64,000 bases of DNA, taken from Halocaridina rubra. Its lineage: Eukaryota > Arthropoda > Malacostraca > Decapoda > Atyidae. Below are positions 1 through 13,099 of the stretch, in pieces (positions within the stretch are counted from its first letter, which is position 1; every line of letters starts with the position of its first letter). The DNA lies in the NCBI GenBank assembly GCA_037179515.1, contig JAXCGZ010015164.1, forward strand, positions 95,001 to 159,000. Reading direction: 5' to 3'. The notes beneath the pieces are model-generated. The model saw only the letters and a list, made by a program, of their open reading frames with translations, did no database searches and had not been told where the DNA came from. A program made the position numbers and the translations under genes.

Positions 1-165
1 ACTGTCACAGGCCCCAACCCCCCACTGTGGTACCCAGCCACAACAGTAACCTCCCCAGTAAACAGCTTAAACTCTCTTGCCTGGACGAGGTGCGATCCGT
101 CGACCTCGCGAATGCGAGGCCAGCGCGTTACCACTGTACTAGCCAGGAGGCTCATCTAGAGTCGT
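1..165 (-). mobile_element. tRNA-derived SINE, family 2, antisense and truncated
   Basis: On the minus strand it contains ggctagtacagtggtaacgc (A-box-like) followed by a B-box-like segment, then gtttaagctg and the caccacagtggggg-type body. This is the same order as the fuller copy at 22143-22350. It runs off the left edge of the window. Confidence 0.65.
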
Positions 166-870
166 CTTCAAATTTTCTGGCATTTTCTTTGCTGCCAACG
201 ATTCTCTATGTATGCAGCAATGAGTCCACTTGACATTTGGTATTATAGCTTGGATTTTTGCCTTGAGTCCTCTGTACTTTCCCGACATTGCGGGAGCCCC
301 ATCAGTACTGACTCCTACACACTTTGACCATCCAATTTCATTAGCTATTATAAAATCATTCAAACTATAAAAATAGACTCACCAGTTGTGTGTGTTGGCA
401 ATGACTGGCAAAAGAGAAAATCTTCCTTAATTGTACTGTCAAATTCATATCGTATGAATGCAAGTAAATCAGCACTGTTAGCAACATCTGTACTTTCATC
501 TAATTGTAAAGAATAATACGGACTTTTAATCACTCTCTTCACTAGTTGATTTTTAACATTGTCAGACATGTCTTATAATTCGCCGCTTGACAGTGGTGTT
601 TGACAATGAAATGAGATCAAAACTCTTTGATACTTTGTCTCCATGCATCCTAGAGGCCATTGCTTTGGCAGCAGGCAGAATTAGTTCCTCTGCTATTGTG
701 TGTGGTTTTCCACTCTGCTATTAAAAGAGAAACATCATAATGAGCACACACAACATTCTTATTATCACCCCCGGTTGCTATTTTTTTTCTATAATATTTT
801 GTCTTGAAAGCATTCTTCCCGTCTTCTTTGAAAATATTCAACAGGTTTGTTAGCATGCTCTATATGCTTA
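139..870 (-). pseudogene. hAT-family (ZBED-like) transposase remnant
   Basis: Three minus-strand frames join into one decayed protein: 856-650 (N-terminal side), 569-360 with YYSLQLDESTDVANSADLLA, and 363-139 with CVGVSTDGAPAMSGKYRGL and WTHCCIHRESLAAK. The DEST and TDGAPAM wording is typical of the hAT catalytic core in ZBED5/FAM200-like proteins. Frame changes between the pieces and the missing C-terminus mean it is not active. SINE sequence lies directly downstream and a perfect palindrome directly upstream. Confidence 0.75.
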
Positions 871-905
871 GTTTCAAAATGCTGGCGAAGTTTGGCTAGC
901 TTCAT

Positions 906-948
906 ACTTTTGCCCTTCTGTCTAGTAACTAGACAGAAGGGCAAAAGT
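906..948. repeat. Perfect 43-bp palindrome
   Basis: A 21-bp arm (906-926, acttttgcccttctgtctagt is its 21-base length, key core gcccttctgtct) is followed by a single A at 927 and the exact reverse complement at 928-948. It lies immediately upstream of the hAT remnant on the coding strand. Confidence 0.95.
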
Positions 949-1545
949 GGAAACTCTCAACTCTGTGCCGGTCCCAAACCCGGATAAATGGATAATAATA
1001 GGGCTGGGGTCAGCAGAGGACTCCATAAGTGCATCTTTTAGCCAAGGTCAACTTCTAGTTCACCAGGTCTAGTGAGAAACTGACCCCATATGAATGTGGG
1101 AAAAGTTCTCGACGAAGGAGGAAAAGAAATTAGGTTTAGATTGATGGAAGTTGGCTCTCACATTTGATAAAAAAAGAGAGAAAATATGTTGCTGTTTAGC
1201 CCATAAATAATATTCCTTTTTATTTTAGTTGAGGAGAGCAGTGAAGCGATCTACTTAGAATTTGTAAGTCATTGAAGAAACGAAGATCATATACGCTATA
1301 TCATAGCGTAATATGACCAATGTATATATTATGTTTTATCGTATACGGGATGTATTATGAATATTATGGATGCCATAGAGATGAAAGTTAAGCATTGAAC
1401 TTACCGAAAAGCGTCACCAAATTCTCCTGCTCTTATATTATTGCGGGCTGTAATAAACGAATGCTAAAAACACCTCCATATACGTATATAGTGTACGTTT
1501 TAAAAAAAAAAAAGTCGCTGAAAAGAAAAGAAAAGAACAAAATAA

Positions 1546-1548
<3 letters not shown>

Positions 1549-1615
<67 letters not shown>
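1549..1615. repeat. (GA)n microsatellite
   Basis: About 33 uninterrupted GA units. The Ser-Leu open frames on the minus strand here are artefacts of the array. Confidence 0.98.
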
Positions 1616-1617
<2 letters not shown>

Positions 1618-2593
1618 GTGGAATGCGGTCCACGATTGCCTGGTAAAAATTGTGCCTTTGCGCAGTCTCGATGGTGGAGACATTTTGTATCCCAAAATAT
1701 CTTCAAGTTTTCTATAATTCTTTCATTATAAACTATTGGAAGCAGATCTATTATTAAAAAAAATAATTTTTTTTAACCACATAATTTTAAAATGAAACAG
1801 CAAGATTTCATTGATATGATGATGTAAAAGTATGTTGCATTTAGTGTCACTTCGTGAACAGAAAGTTTTATACTTGTGTGTAAAAGTGCCTCCTCTGCCA
1901 TTCATCTATTTGACAGTCATAGGTAGTAGACTTAGACAAACACTGATAATTGATAATATCTCAAATTTCTAATCACCCCTCGATATATGAAGAGCAAAAT
2001 GCTTGTTAATGAAATAGAATACTTCTCGTTTAATAGATATTCCACTAATAACACACACACACCACACACACGGAGATCATCTTTCCTTCTCGGTGTATAA
2101 CATCCCTTTTATCATAAGATATTAAGAATGCGTATAGCCAATTGTGTCTCTGTCCTATTCTCAAGTTCTCGTCATAATCTATCTCGTGGCCGGTGATAAT
2201 ATTAAAGGCAAAATTTACAGGTTAGATTAGGTTAAACTACGTTATATTTTTATTCCCGTTATTTTTATGTGTATTTTTACTTACAAGTATCAGGCTCTAT
2301 CTCTGCTTGGTACATAGTCGAAGACTGCCACCACCTAATATACTCGACTGTTCACACTGTGAAGAAGAAGAAGAAGACCTCTTCATCTTCTTCTTCCATA
2401 GTGTGCCTCCTATCTCACTCTGATGCAGGTAAAAAGGTCAAAGGAAAAAGTCTAAACTAACCTGACCTATGACTTTTTCCTGTGACGCATTACTCATACC
2501 TCCTGCAAATTCAACGGTTTTTTGAAATATTCCCCCTCCCCAAAATATTTTACCTCACTTGTTTAGATAGGTTTTCCCCACATTTCATTCAAT

Positions 2594-2594
<1 letters not shown>

Positions 2595-2661
<67 letters not shown>

Positions 2662-2815
2662 TATAAATAATATAGTCATACTGGTAGCAAGGTTCCCTTT
2701 CCATAGAGTTGCAAGACCCCCGTTGGCTGCTAGATTTAGCAGCCAATATATACATCTTAATTATTGGTTTTTCTTTTTATTTCTAATCAATAGGCTTTAA
2801 ATGTTGGAATGCATC

Positions 2816-2871
<56 letters not shown>

Positions 2872-3070
2872 TATAATAGAATAATAATTATATTAATAAT
2901 AAATCTAATAGGAATCTTTCGTTATAAAAGACATATTCTCTTATAAGGGATGTGGCCTAGTCAAACTAAAATACATTAATAATAATAATAATAATGATAA
3001 CAATAATCTATCGCTATACAAGACATATTTCCCTTATAAGGGAGGTAGCCCAGTCAAAGTAAAATACAGT

Positions 3071-3152
<82 letters not shown>

Positions 3153-3170
3153 TGATGATAATGATAATAA

Positions 3171-3207
<37 letters not shown>

Positions 3208-3215
3208 TATTAATA
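2595..3215. repeat. Cluster of (AAT)n/(ATT)n arrays with two copies of a hairpin motif
   Basis: Trinucleotide arrays lie at about 2598-2659, 2816-2871, 3073-3167 and 3168-3215; the last two switch from AAT to ATT and can fold back. Between them, at about 2936-2975 and 3020-3062, are two related segments with a cttataaggga core followed by a gtcaaa box. These belong to a motif seen elsewhere in the window. Confidence 0.9.
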
Positions 3216-3357
3216 TTATTGTTACTATTATTATATCGATTCCATTGGGTATGATGGGGTCTCCTTTGTTGAAGGAGAGGGCTCCTCGGGTAGGATAGCC
3301 TACTATAACATATAATGAATTTGAAAGCCTGATTGAATAATTTACATAAAGCACACA

Positions 3358-4375
<1,018 letters not shown>

Positions 4376-4526
4376 ATGCAAAAAAATAAAAAAATAAAAA
4401 TTTCAGTTTAGTAAATAATCGACTGCCTCGGAGGCACTTTTCCGCCATGCTACCATGTGCTTCAGTGTCTCTTTATCCAGCATAATGCATGGATATATCG
4501 CTTGTTCTGTGTTTGCGTTAAGGTTT

Positions 4527-5162
4527 GTATATCGTCAGGAAAAAAGCATGCGAGAACACATCAGCTAATACGGAGGCGACAAAACGTTTGCAGATAGAGG
4601 TTCGTCCTCCCGCATCCTTTTCCTCTTCTACCGCTTAATGCAATCAGTTATTATGAAGAGAATGGAAAAAAAAAGCATTAAGAACAAACAGCAAACATAC
4701 TTGCGATATAATATCATCAGGGAAATTGCGTGCGAGGGTGCATCAGCTGATATGGAGGCGCAAAACGTTTGCAGATAGAGGTTTGTTCTCCCGTATCCTC
4801 ATTCTCTTCTACTGCTTAATGCGATCGGATATTATGGAGAGAGTGGAAAAAATGCAAAGTACAGTACGTGGATGAGCTTTAATAAAAAACAGCAAACAAA
4901 CTTGCAATATACTATCGTCAGGGATATAGCGTGCGAAAGTGCATCAGCTGATACAGAGGCGGCAAAACGTTTCCAGATAGAAATTCGTTCTCTCACATCC
5001 TCCTCCTCTTCTACCGCTTAATGCGATCGGATATTATGGAGAGAATGGAAAAAAAGCATTAAGAGCAAGCAGCAAGCAAACTTGCCATATAATATCATCA
5101 GGGAAAAACCATGCTAGAGCAAAAACGTTTGCAGGTGGAGATTCGTTCTCCCGCATCCTCGT
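4527..5162. repeat. Satellite-like tandem array, unit about 180-200 bp
   Basis: The landmark catcagctratayrgagg recurs at 4559, 4741 and 4942, each followed by aaaacgtttgcagatag and later by accgcttaatgc-type sequence. A fourth, truncated unit ends near 5162. Units differ by substitutions and small indels. No coding potential was seen. Confidence 0.85.
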
Positions 5163-5452
5163 GCTCACCACCACTATGCACGTCCCAGTGTATGCATGTT
5201 GCCCACCGCATAAGAGTGCATTAATTTGTTTACTGTACAGTAAATCTATATCTTTTATTCTGTACACTATTTGCATGTTGATATACATAACTATAGGTCT
5301 TTCTGCTTTGTTCTACACTTATAAAATATGTTTTATTTTATATCCTTGGTATAGTGTGTCTATGTATGGTTGTGAAACGTAGCTATGCCCATTATCATTG
5401 TTTTTTTGTGGAAAATGTGGCACCTCTGAGGACCTATCTTCGCGTTATTCAA

Positions 5453-5554
<102 letters not shown>

Positions 5555-6198
5555 TGGTGTATAAACATATGAAATTCGTAAACTAAGGAGTACAATGTGT
5601 TTTTTTTTAATCAATGCCATATTGCTTAGACAAAAGGTACTAGTAAAGGTTAGGTTAATAACTCATGGTAAAATATAAACCTAATATTCTTTTTCTATAA
5701 ATGTACCTCATTGCAGTTTCTAACAGGGGTGAGAGGGGTTCGTGATCTTGGATAAATATAAAAAATGGAAATACCTCAAACATATTTGATACTCACTACA
5801 CCAAAAAAAAAAAAATGAGAAACCAAAAGATATGCTAGGGGAGTTAAATTTAATCTGAATACTTCATAAGAGGAGATAATTTCAATTCTTGTTCTCAAAG
5901 TTTAACGTTACAGAAGAGCCTTCAATATACAGCCTATGTTACAATGTTAGTAAAATAATTTTATTACAAAATATGTTAAGGATAAGCCCATTCTCTTACC
6001 CTTTTAGAACTGCAGACTCTGAGAACCAAATGTTCCATATTACTTTAACACGTAGTTCAACTCAAGTCAACGCAAAAATGAGGTTATGAGTCACAAAAGA
6101 GAAGCAACTTTTCTCATCATTGACGCTTTTCATATTCCCAAACGAAGAAATCTTCGACTTACAAACAGAAATTGCTTAACTACGTCTGTAATCGCAGT

Positions 6199-6487
<289 letters not shown>

Positions 6488-6515
6488 CAAATAAGTACAT
6501 TACCATGTGTGAAAA

Positions 6516-6630
6516 CATGAACCATATTTTACCCCTGACCATGACTCGAACCTAAGACATAATGGGCCGAGGTGCCTTAACACAATAATTGTGTGTCTCA
6601 GGTTCGATTCCCGGTGAGGGTTAAAATATG

Positions 6631-6636
<6 letters not shown>
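6516..6636. repeat. Foldback of a tRNA-like SINE segment
   Basis: On the plus strand 6562-6636 carries gggccgaggtgccttaac (A-box-like, resembling class II tRNA) and a clean B box, ggttcgattcccgg, then ttaaaatatg. 6516-6561 is an imperfect reverse complement of the B-box half. (AT)n arrays flank both sides (6201-6484 and 6634-6711). Confidence 0.75.

Positions 6637-6711
<75 letters not shown>
6634..6711. repeat. (AT)n array
   Basis: About 39 AT units directly after the tRNA-like segment. The following 6712-7450 shows no gene or element that I recognise. Confidence 0.97.
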
Positions 6712-6713
<2 letters not shown>

Positions 6714-7449
6714 CACCACTTGTGTTGAACACTGAAAAAAGGTGCGATTTTAGCAAGTGGAGCAAAATTGATCAGGCTTCTTTTGCTTGGGACGTTGGCT
6801 TTAAGTGGAAGCCATGTTGGAAGGCGTTCAGTAAATCCTCAATGAAAAAAAATATTAAAGAAAATATTGAGTTTCACTGTTATTAGCTCAGCGATAGGCT
6901 TTAAATTTAATTTCTCTTTATTTTTGCATATGCTATTAATAAAATATTTCATGAAAAGGTGAGTTCGCTGATAATATAGACTGAAAATTATTTATGCGTA
7001 TTTTTTTTTTATTAGTATTTCATTTTGTTTTACGATACTCTGCAGTATAGTTTCCTTAATATTTTTACAAGAAAAATCACAATTCCATTTTGGCCAAATC
7101 TAATATTTACGAACTCACACGTACGAGAGCCTCGAATATTCGTCGTGATCAACTCCTACTTTTTTTTTATATCGTTTTGTGTCACTATGAATCACCATTG
7201 AATGGGAATGAACACAGACAGGAGGGGGGGGGGAATGGAAAGCGAAGATAATCATCCTCACCCCAGAACCCCCCCATTCTCTCTGATCTATACCTTCAAA
7301 CATAATTTATACATGGCATGAGATATATGACTATTTTGTAGCTCGTAGGATTATTATTTTTTTTTTATTAATTTCGAAGCCGAAGGTGTTTTGCTCATTT
7401 TAAAGTTGCTCACCTATGTTGGAGATGTGTAACGAATACGAGAGCTTAT

Positions 7450-10400
7450 CATAAACAAACAAACATTATATTTACATTCTTACAATGGCTCTTCTGTTGC
7501 AAAACTAAGATTACACCTGTAAGTAGACTGAGCAAAATGAACAAGTCAGTAAGAGGGTGATGCATACATGTACACTTACAGTGACCAGAAATCTAGCTTA
7601 AAGGCTCACCTCATGGCGTAGCAATCTTCAGTAAAGCAAACAACTAAACAACCAAACATTTATTTCCATTTTTGTACAATGCTATTCTTATACAGAATTA
7701 AGAGTAACTTATAAGTAAACATGCAATTGAACTAATAAGTAAGAGGGTAATACATATATTAGAATAGATATTGCTTTCCTAGAAAATAATAATACTGTAA
7801 TACAAATGTTAACAATAATATTCATAATAAAGTAGTGATAATAACACTCTATACAGGATACTTATTATCGGCATTATCACCATATTTGTATTCCTTACAA
7901 TGAGAGTAATTAGTTCTTAACTTAGAGAACAAAGAAGGCGATTCAGTTAACATATAGAGTGGTTAGTGGTAAGGAAAATTGCACTAAATCACTAAGTTCA
8001 ATTGCTGTGTGAACAGTAACTATTTGTCCAAAAGAAAACTATATAGTTTGCCTTGGAAAGCTGTGAAGGAGAATGAATTTTTAAGATGCTCTGGAATATT
8101 GTTCCAGATTGTTGGCCCTTTAATGGTGATCATCTTGAACCTGCTTTTGTGTTTGTTCTCTGAATAAAGAGCTCACTACTCTGTCTTGTGTTGGTTCCCC
8201 TTATAACTGTGACTGTTTTTAAATTAAATAGCCAGCTAGGATAATGATGGTAGGCGACCTTGTTTTCTGCCAGCAGCCACCCAAATTTTTTGAGAGCTGG
8301 TGTGATGTGGTCATATTTTCTTATTTCTCCCAGGGCAACTCGAGCTGCAAAATTGATAAGCTGAGTCTTAGTGGTAGCTCCCCATATCATTGTGCAGTAA
8401 TCAGTGTCACTTAGGGCTAGAGATTCAACAACAGTTATTCGAGTGGTAGTCTCAAAATTGTCTGTTATACGCAATAAGAACATTAGTGTTCCTGTAACCT
8501 TTTTGCATACCTTATCTATATGGGAATCAAACAACATGTCGTTTTCAAAGTGAATTCCTAGATTTTTGACTGTTTTGCTAGGTGTAATGATAATGCCGAA
8601 TAAATTAATTGTTGTGTTTTCTGGAATATGTGCTATATGGTACCTTGAGCCAATAAACATGAATTGTGTTTTACTTTCGTTAATTACCAGCTCAATTTCT
8701 TGAAAATAGGTTTTAATTTTCGACAGAGTGTTTCTGTTCTTAAAGTTAGCTCTTGGAGGTTATTAATATCACCAGTTAGGAGTAGTTGAGTGTCATCTGC
8801 ATAATGTACAATTAGACAGTCAGAAATGAAAGAAGATAGATCATTTACGAAAATGGAGAAGAGCCTAGGACCAATTAGTGAATCCTGTGGAACACCAATC
8901 GATAAATTTTTTTTGAGTAGAGATAATGCTGTTAAGATGGATAGACTCCTTGTGAATAGGTAGATACATTTACTAATAAGAATTTAATGGTTTACACTGT
9001 TGAAGGCTTTAGATAAGTCTAATAATACAAGCAGAGAGATTGTTTTAAAGATCTATATTATGGTAACTTTTATTTGTAACTTTGAGGGGTGCAGTTTCTG
9101 TTTGAAACCATGTAGGTTAATAGCTAATAGTCTATTTGACTCTAAATATGGCATAAATTGGCATGCAATAATTTTTTCTAATATTTTAGAGAAAATGGGT
9201 AGCAAGAAAATGGGATTATAGTTTGTCACATCGTCTCTGTCCCCCTCTCTATGCAGAGGTATTACATGTGATTATTTCCAAGAGTCAGGAAACCTTTTAG
9301 TAACAATGGAAGTGTTTATTATATCTAGAATATAAGAGCATCTTTGATGAATTGAAATGGTATACCATTTGGACCATAAGAGCCAGAGTTTCTTAGGCTC
9401 TTTATAGTAAGAATTAGAGTAGCACAATCGATAGGTTTTATTTTGAAGTGCTATCTTGTGGTTACATTGGGAGAATTGAGAAACCTCTGTTTTCTTATGC
9501 TTTCTCATATGCATTTTTCCCAACGTTAGCAAAATAGTTATTAAAGTTTTCCACTTTGTCTTTCAACTCTGTAATATTTTTATAAGTTTCTGAGGTAGTC
9601 TTTCCATTTGGTATCATGCTTCTTATCACTTTCCATGCTGCTGCTGTATCATGTCTAGAGTCATTAAAAATTTTTTTGGTAAAAGTTTTTTTTTTCACTT
9701 ATATTGATGAGAGATCTGACACGTTTCTTTTCTACTTTATAACATTCACGGAGAGTCAAATCATATCTATCCATATTTAGCTCTTTTTGTAATTGATTTC
9801 TGATTTGCATTGCCTCTTTGATGTCATTATTTAGCCAGGGGGCTGAGGGGTGGGTTATATTTCGTTACAATGGGTGCACAACTATCTAAGCATTCACGGA
9901 AGACTTTTGTTAGAATCTCAACCTGCAAATCGATGTTATCTGTGTTTATTATACTATTAAGTACATTTGTGTTGTTGATTACTGCTTCACAAAAGAAATC
10001 AGGGGAGTAATTTTTTTGAAACCGGAATGTCTTGAAGAGAGGTTTCCTTTTGGGCTTGTTTATGTTTAGCATAGCAATTTTTAGCTCTTGGTCTGCAATT
10101 GGGCAGGGAACTATGTTCCAATAGGATATACTTTCCACTTTATTTGTTATTATCAGATCTATTAGAGTCTTAGAATTAGGGGTTATGCAGGTCGGTTTTG
10201 TCACTATTTGTGTTAACTTCTCAATGTTGATCACCCTTTTCATTTTGTTAGCTGCTGAGAGCAAGTCATCATTAAAGTCACCAAGTATGTATATGGGCTT
10301 ATGGCACACACAGATATTTCTGAATGTTTCTAGCAGATGACTGAATGAACTGGGAGGTGCTTTAGGGTGACGGTAAACACACCCTACAATGAAAGATGGA

Positions 10401-10640
10401 AGTTTCTGATGCTGCACAGTGATCCATAAATTTTCGAGCTCTTCAGTTTTTTCTAGACCTGTGGTTATATCTGATGCATTAAGATAATTTCTAACATAAA
10501 TGCAGACCCCACCCCCTCGGCCATGATCATTGCAAAATATTTTAAACTCTGAGATATTCACATATTTATTTTCAGTTGTAGGAGGAAGCCATATTTTACT
10601 TTCACAGAGGATATATATGTTGTATCAAAATATGACGAAA
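7450..10640 (-). mobile_element. Decayed CR1/L2-group LINE with endonuclease and reverse transcriptase
   Basis: Read on the minus strand. The AP-endonuclease domain is in 10561-9827 (GRGGGVCIYVRN, CVYRHP, YILGDFNDDLL, TLIDLIITNK). RT fragments run through 9698-8130: DLSKAFNSVNH, VPQDSLIGPRLFSIFVNDLS, the catalytic box HYADD near 8800, then KNLGIHFENDM and LALSDTDYCTMIWG. Frameshifts and stops separate the pieces, so it is inactive. The 3' end appears at about 7450-7770, present as two diverged direct copies ending in a TTTG-rich tail. Clade placement rests on motif wording only. Confidence 0.78.
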
Positions 10641-11155
10641 CGGGAAGTGTAGAAGAATATTTAAGAAGTGTTGCACACAATATCACATACTAATACAGTA
10701 AAGAGCATACAATAATGAGTATTTTATTATATAATGAGCCTTGTTCACCTTGGGTATTCTTTTTTGAAAGACTACTTTTCGAACAATCTGTCTTTCGAGC
10801 AATGAGCTTTCGAGCAATTGATTTCGAGAAATTTACCTGAACTTATATAGATGGATAGATTGATAGATACTTAGATACTGTATATGTGTGTGTGATGTAT
10901 GTATGTATGTAGCCCTATGCACACTGTAATATATTGTAAATTTCTTTGTTCTAAATTTAACTTCTTTATTATTTTTAAGGGGTTATTTATATCGTGGCCG
11001 GTAACAGAGTCACGGGAAAAAATTTGCAGATTACGTTAGGCTCAGTTAGACTCTTTTACCAGTATTAATGTATGTGTACACTATGTGGTTTGTGAAAAGT
11101 CATTTGATTTACAAAATGTAATTCTTTTTTATTGAGAATAGATCTGATGCAGTAT

Positions 11156-11159
<4 letters not shown>

Positions 11160-11191
<32 letters not shown>

Positions 11192-11214
11192 ATGTGTGTG
11201 TGATGTGTGTGTAG

Positions 11215-11286
<72 letters not shown>

Positions 11287-11292
11287 GTGTTT
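11160..11292. repeat. (AT)n then (GT)n microsatellite
   Basis: AT units to about 11187, then a GT-rich array, mostly perfect from 11220 to 11290. The CR1 tail begins at the right edge. The preceding 10640-11160 contains no recognisable gene. Confidence 0.95.
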
Positions 11293-12152
11293 GATTACCT
11301 AATTGTGATTACCTAATTGTGTTTACGGGAAAGAGCCCAAAGCTCGTATCTTCCCGTCTCCTCATCGGATACTTATCATACCTGTCCTTAAAACTATGGA
11401 TTGAGATACCATTAACTACCTCCTCGCTTAGCCAATTCCAATTATCAACTACTCTTACACTGAAAAAGTATTTCCTTACATCCTGCAAAGAAGTTTTCTT
11501 ACGAAGCTTCAAACTATGACCTCTAGTTCTAGAGCCAGCCATATCAAAATATCGATCCCTATACACTCTATCATAACCATGAAGGAATTTAAAGACTGTC
11601 ACCATATCCCCCCCCAATCTTCTAGCTTCGAGTGATGGTAAGTCTAATTCCTTCAGCCTCTCATCATAACTGAGATTGCGTATTTCTGGCACCAGTTTCG
11701 TGGCATGTCTTTGAACTTTTTCAAGCTGAGCTATGTTCTTTTTCAAGTGTGGATTCCAAAAGGGGGCTGCATATTCGAGTTTTGACCTCACATAGGTTAC
11801 ATAAATATTTCTGAACATTTCCTTGTCCATGTGCCTGAAGGCTACCCTCACATTTGATAAGAATGCATATGCTACCCTTACTATGGCATTTACATGTATT
11901 TCTGGAGACAAATCTGCCAGTATGTTTACTCCTAGATCTCTCTCATTTTCTGTCTCTTGAAGTTGTACTCCAGCCACCGAGTAGTCAAGCTTGGGCCTTC
12001 TTGCACTTGTACCCATTCTCATTACCTTACATTTTGAAGTATTGAATTTCATTAGCCACTTTTCTGACCACTCATGCAGATTATTTAGATCCTCCTGAAG
12101 TTCTCTACCATTGTTCTCGTTTTTTACTTTCTTCACAATCTTTGCATCATCT
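11293..12152 (-). mobile_element. CR1 LINE, 5'-truncated copy 1, inserted in (TG)n
   Basis: The minus-strand frame 12136-11309 encodes the C-terminal part of a CR1-type reverse transcriptase: WLMKFNTSKCKVMRMG, NERDLGVNIL, VTYVRSKLEYAAPFWNP, LEKVQRHATKLVPEIRNLSY and the domain end HSFKDRYDKY. The 3' end carries two copies of a 14-nt unit (gattacctaattgt on the plus strand). 5' truncation occurs at catcatctg, directly joined to TG repeats. The frame is open over 275 codons, so the copy is fairly young. Confidence 0.9.
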
Positions 12153-12162
12153 GTGTGTGTGT

Positions 12163-13046
12163 GATTACCTAATTGTGATTACCTAATTGTGTTTACGGGA
12201 AAGAGCCCAAAGCTCGTATCTTCCCGTCTCCTGATCGGTTCCATTTTATACTTAGTGATACTTATCATACCTGTCCTTAAAACTATGGATTGAGATACCA
12301 TTAACTACCTCCTCGCTTAGCCAATTCCAATTATCAACTACTCTTACACTGAAAAAGTATTTCCTTACATCCTGCGAAGAAGTTTTCTTACGAAACTTCA
12401 AACTATGACCTCTAGTTCTAGAGCCAGCCATATCAAAATATCGATCCCTATCCACTCTATCATAACCATGAAGGAATTTAAAGACTGTCACCATATCCCC
12501 CCTCACTCTTCTAGCTTCGAGTGATGGTAAGTCTAATTCCCTCAGCCTCACATCATAACTGAGATTGCGTATTTCTGGCACCAGTTTCGTGGCATGTCTT
12601 TGAACTTTTTCAAGCTTAGCTATGTGCTTTTTCAAGTGCGGATTCCAAAAGGGGGCTGCATATTCCAGTTTTGGCCTCACATAGGTTACATAAATATTTC
12701 TGAACATTTCCTTGTCCATGTGCCTGAAGGCTACCCTTACATTTGATAAGAATGCATATGCTGCCCTTACTATGCCATTTATATGTATTTCTGGAGACAA
12801 ATCTGCCAGTATGTTTCCTCCTAGATCTCTCTCATTTCTGTCGCTTGAAGTTGTACTCCAGCCACCGAGTAGTCAAGCTTGGGCCTTCTTGCACTTGTAC
12901 CCATTCTCATTACCTTACATTTTGAAGTATTGAATGTCATTAGCCACTTTTCTGACCACTCATGCAGATTATTTAGATCCTCCTGAAGTTCTCTACCATT
13001 GTTCTCGTTTTTTACTTTCTTCACAATCTTTGCATCATCTGCAAAC

Positions 13047-13050
<4 letters not shown>
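12163..13050 (-). mobile_element. CR1 LINE, 5'-truncated copy 2, inserted in (TG)n
   Basis: Same family and orientation as the copy at 11293. A short (TG)n bridge (about 12152-12162) separates its 3' tail from the 5' end of that copy. RT pieces lie in 13048-12821 (starting MFADDAKIVKKVK) and 12800-12252; one frameshift near 12830 separates them. The 5' end stops at gcaaacat and runs into a (GT)n array. Confidence 0.9.

Positions 13051-13099
<49 letters not shown>
13050..13099. repeat. (GT)n microsatellite
   Basis: A GT array at the 5' edge of CR1 copy 2, with one TT interruption. From 13100 to 13950 no gene or recognised element was seen. Confidence 0.95.

Noticed and set aside
1433..1706. 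Ser-Leu repeat open frames (minus)
   Set aside because: They are translations of the (GA)n array in three registers.
4527..5162. CRISPR-like regular repeats
   Set aside because: Units are tandem with no unique spacers, and the genome is eukaryotic.
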